Shown here: in pieces, positions 62,311 through 64,000 of the stretch | Layout of the letters: the number at the start of each line of letters is the position of its first letter | Position numbering within the stretch: the first letter of the stretch is position 1 | From: Luteimonas sp. RC10 | GTDB taxonomy: Bacteria > Pseudomonadota > Gammaproteobacteria > Xanthomonadales > Xanthomonadaceae | Direction of reading: 5' to 3' | NCBI RefSeq assembly: GCF_014192745.1 | Contig: NZ_JACHYJ010000002.1 | Coordinates: 1-64,000 of the forward strand | DNA: 64,000 nt | Position numbers and translations under genes: made by a program | Notes under the pieces: model-generated | What the model was told of the DNA's origin: nothing | The model's input: only the letters and a program-made list of their open reading frames with translations | Database searches by the model: none

Positions 62311-63654
62311 TCAGCGCACGGTTTCCAGGGTCCGGCTGAAGCCCAGCGCGGCCAGCGTCACGACGGCACCCGAAAGCAGGTAGTAGCCGACGTATTCCAG
62401 CCCGAAGCGGCTGCACACGCCCAGGGCGACCAGCGGCGCGAAGCCCGCACCCAGCAGCCAGGCGATGTCGGATGTGACCGCCGCGCCGGTGTAGCGGTAG
62501 ATGCTCTCGAAGCGCGAAGCGATCGCATTGCTCGCCTGCCCCAGCGACAGCCCCAGCAGCGCGAAGCCCACGACGACGTAGGTCGTGCGGCCGGCGGTCG
62601 TGTCGTCGCCCAGCAGACCGGACGCGAAGAAGCTGAAGATCGCGATCAGCACCGCTGCGATCGCCAGTTGCCCGCGACGGCCGACCCGGTCGGCCAGCAG
62701 GCCCGACAGCACGATGCCCACCCCGCCCACCACCGCGCCCATCATCAGGCTGACCAGGAAATCGCCGGCGTTGTGATCGGTGTACAGCGTGGCCCAGCTG
62801 AGCGGGAAGATCGTCACCAGGTGGAACATCGCGTAACTCGCCAACGGGATCAGCGCACCGAGCAGCACCTGGCGTGGATGCGTGCGGATGGTCTCGCCGA
62901 TCCGGCGCGGCTGCAGTTCCTGCTGCCGGAACAGCTGCACGAACTCCGGCGTGACCACCAGGCGCAGCCGCGCGAACAGCGCGACGACGTTCAGCGCCAG
63001 CGCCACGAAGAACGGGAAGCGCCAGCCCCAGGCCATGAAATCCTCATGGCCGAGGACCCGGATGAACACCAGGAACATGCCCGCCGCGAGCATGAAGCCG
63101 AACGTCGCGCCCAGCTGCGGCACCATGGCGTACCAGCCGCGGCGTTCGCTCGGCGCGCTGAGCGACAGCAGCGACGGCAGCCCGTCCCAGGCGCCGCCCC
63201 AGCCCAGGCCCTGACCGAAGCGGAAGACCGCCAGCAGCACCGGCGCCAGCAGGCCGGCCTGGGCGTAGCTGGGCAGGAACGCGATCGCCATGGTCGAGCC
63301 GCACAGCAGGAACAGCGCCACTATCAGCTTCGCCGCCCGGCCGAAATTGCGGTCGATGGCCATGAACACCGCCGAGCCGATCGGCCGGGCGATGAACGCC
63401 AGCGAGAAGATCGCGAACGACTTGAGCGTGGCCTGCACCGGGTCGCTGTCGGGAAAGAACAGATAAGGGAAGACCATCACCGACGCGATGCCGTAGACGA
63501 AGAAGTCGAAGAACTCCGACGTGCGGCCCATCACGACCGGGAAGGCGATCTTCCCCGGCGAGATCTCCAGGTCGTCGGTCTCCGGCGCGTCATCCAGCCC
63601 GGTGGTGGCTTGCTGTGCGGTTTCGCTCATCTGCGCGCTGTCTCCGGTCGTCAT
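62311..63654 (-). CDS. MFS transporter, metabolite:H+ symporter type
   Basis: A 447-residue twelve-helix transporter of the ProP/shikimate-symporter branch. It begins with a polar 40-residue lead, then SPGKIAFPVVMGRTSEFFDFFVYGIASVMVFPYLFFP, the branch-typical first helix, and has FIARPIGSAVF, DRNFGRAAKLI loops and a second RVGRRG at about 330. ATG 63654 (alternatively 63630). Substrate unknown, probably an organic acid. It diverges from cyoA. Confidence 0.85.
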   Translation of the reverse strand: MTTGDSAQMSETAQQATTGLDDAPETDDLEISPGKIAFPVVMGRTSEFFDFFVYGIASVMVFPYLFFPDSDPVQATLKSFAIFSLAFIARPIGSAVFMAIDRNFGRAAKLIVALFLLCGSTMAIAFLPSYAQAGLLAPVLLAVFRFGQGLGWGGAWDGLPSLLSLSAPSERRGWYAMVPQLGATFGFMLAAGMFLVFIRVLGHEDFMAWGWRFPFFVALALNVVALFARLRLVVTPEFVQLFRQQELQPRRIGETIRTHPRQVLLGALIPLASYAMFHLVTIFPLSWATLYTDHNAGDFLVSLMMGAVVGGVGIVLSGLLADRVGRRGQLAIAAVLIAIFSFFASGLLGDDTTAGRTTYVVVGFALLGLSLGQASNAIASRFESIYRYTGAAVTSDIAWLLGAGFAPLVALGVCSRFGLEYVGYYLLSGAVVTLAALGFSRTLETVR

Positions 63655-63810
63655 GGGGGATAATGCACCGCATTGTGACCCCCAAACGGGCCCACCACGC
63701 AAGGTGCGCAGCAGCACGCGCCCGCGCCCTGCCCTGATTCCACGCTAGCCGCCCGGACGTGGCGCTTCCGTCAAGCCGTTTCCCTTTTCAGTCGTCGATC
63801 TCCCACCAAT

Positions 63811-64000
63811 GAAATCCTTCCTCCGATTCTCGGTCCTGTTCGGGACCGCCCTGCTGCTGTCCGGCTGCGACTGGGTGCTCATGCGGCCGTCCGGCGACAT
63901 CGCCATGCAGCAGCGCGATCTGATCCTGCTGTCCACCGGCCTGATGCTGCTGGTCATCGTCCCGGTGATCTTCCTGACGTTCTTCTTCGCCTGGAAGTAC
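63811..64000 (+). CDS. cyoA: Cytochrome bo ubiquinol oxidase subunit II (N-terminal part)
   Basis: Cut by the window edge after 63 codons. It has a lipoprotein signal with LLLSGC (Cys20), then DWVLMRPSGDIAMQQRDLI and a transmembrane helix LLVIVPVIFLTFFFAWKY, the characteristic start of CyoA. It encodes the quinol-oxidase subunit II anchored by two helices; cyoB, C, D probably follow outside the window. Confidence 0.93.

Overview
This is a GC-rich chromosomal segment of a gammaproteobacterium, most likely of the Xanthomonadaceae/Lysobacteraceae (a Lysobacter- or Luteimonas-like organism). That placement is an inference from gene content: a lexA2-imuA-imuB-dnaE2 cassette, an sdhCDAB-sdhE-ygfX-lol arrangement, class I fumarase, and dense packing with 4-base ATGA/TTGA overlaps. 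Nearly everything is housekeeping; the accessory interest lies in the intergenic DNA.

Layout. 1-408: tail of an IS4-family transposase. 486-6542: SOS mutasome (LexA2 with an operator over its own start, ImuA, ImuB, DnaE2). 6614-7830: ECF sigma factor with a four-helix membrane partner. 7957-8033: tRNA-Arg(CCU). 8131-12942: piperideine-6-carboxylate dehydrogenase, small membrane protein, pyrD, murB, EamA exporter. 12999-19796 (minus strand): a succinate dehydrogenase block, reading sdhAF4, sdhCDAB, a 126-bp tandem array, sdhE, ygfX, lolC/E, lolD; ygfZ diverges at 19822. 21265-29700: OmpA lipoprotein, fused 2-oxoacid dehydrogenase E1, GST, GNAT, cupin, glutaryl-CoA dehydrogenase, glycine-zipper protein, TatD-type hydrolase, TcdA. 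29775-41245: cytochrome c'-like protein, lipoprotein, cold-shock protein, MscS, outer-membrane phospholipase A, fatty acid hydroxylase-type protein, fumarase, PLP homeostasis pair, and a DUF2249/membrane/CCGGC cluster. 41359-58469: ABC exporter, ABC1 kinase, ferredoxin reductase, glutathione peroxidase, M3 peptidase, sirtuin, second cold-shock protein, histone-H1-like protein, rhomboid, peptide transporter, M14 peptidase, exo/endonuclease-type lipoprotein, YbaY. 58600-64000: dnaB, rplI-rpsR-rpsF, an MFS transporter and the first codons of cyoA.

The main discovery candidate is a family of structured intergenic repeats. At least six dispersed copies (20810, 30925, 48986, 49165, 60152, 60400) share two short hairpins whose stems change by compensatory substitution while the loops AGGAT or AGGGAT and ATGGAT stay fixed, inside an outer inverted repeat that also co-varies. 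Separately, the sdhB-sdhE gap is filled by 3.4 exact-period copies of a 126-bp unit that, on the sdh mRNA strand, displays the loop ACGGAT on a perfect 7-bp stem. GGA in an ANGGA(U) hairpin loop is the recognition signature of CsrA/RsmA, so both repeat types are proposed as RsmA-binding RNA modules. The sequence shows the hairpins and covariation directly; the binding partner is inference.

Functional themes: TCA and respiration (SDH with both assembly factors, YgfZ, fumarase, cyo oxidase), lysine catabolism (aminoadipate semialdehyde and glutaryl-CoA dehydrogenases), vitamin B6 handling, envelope and lipoprotein biogenesis, and DNA-damage-induced mutagenesis.
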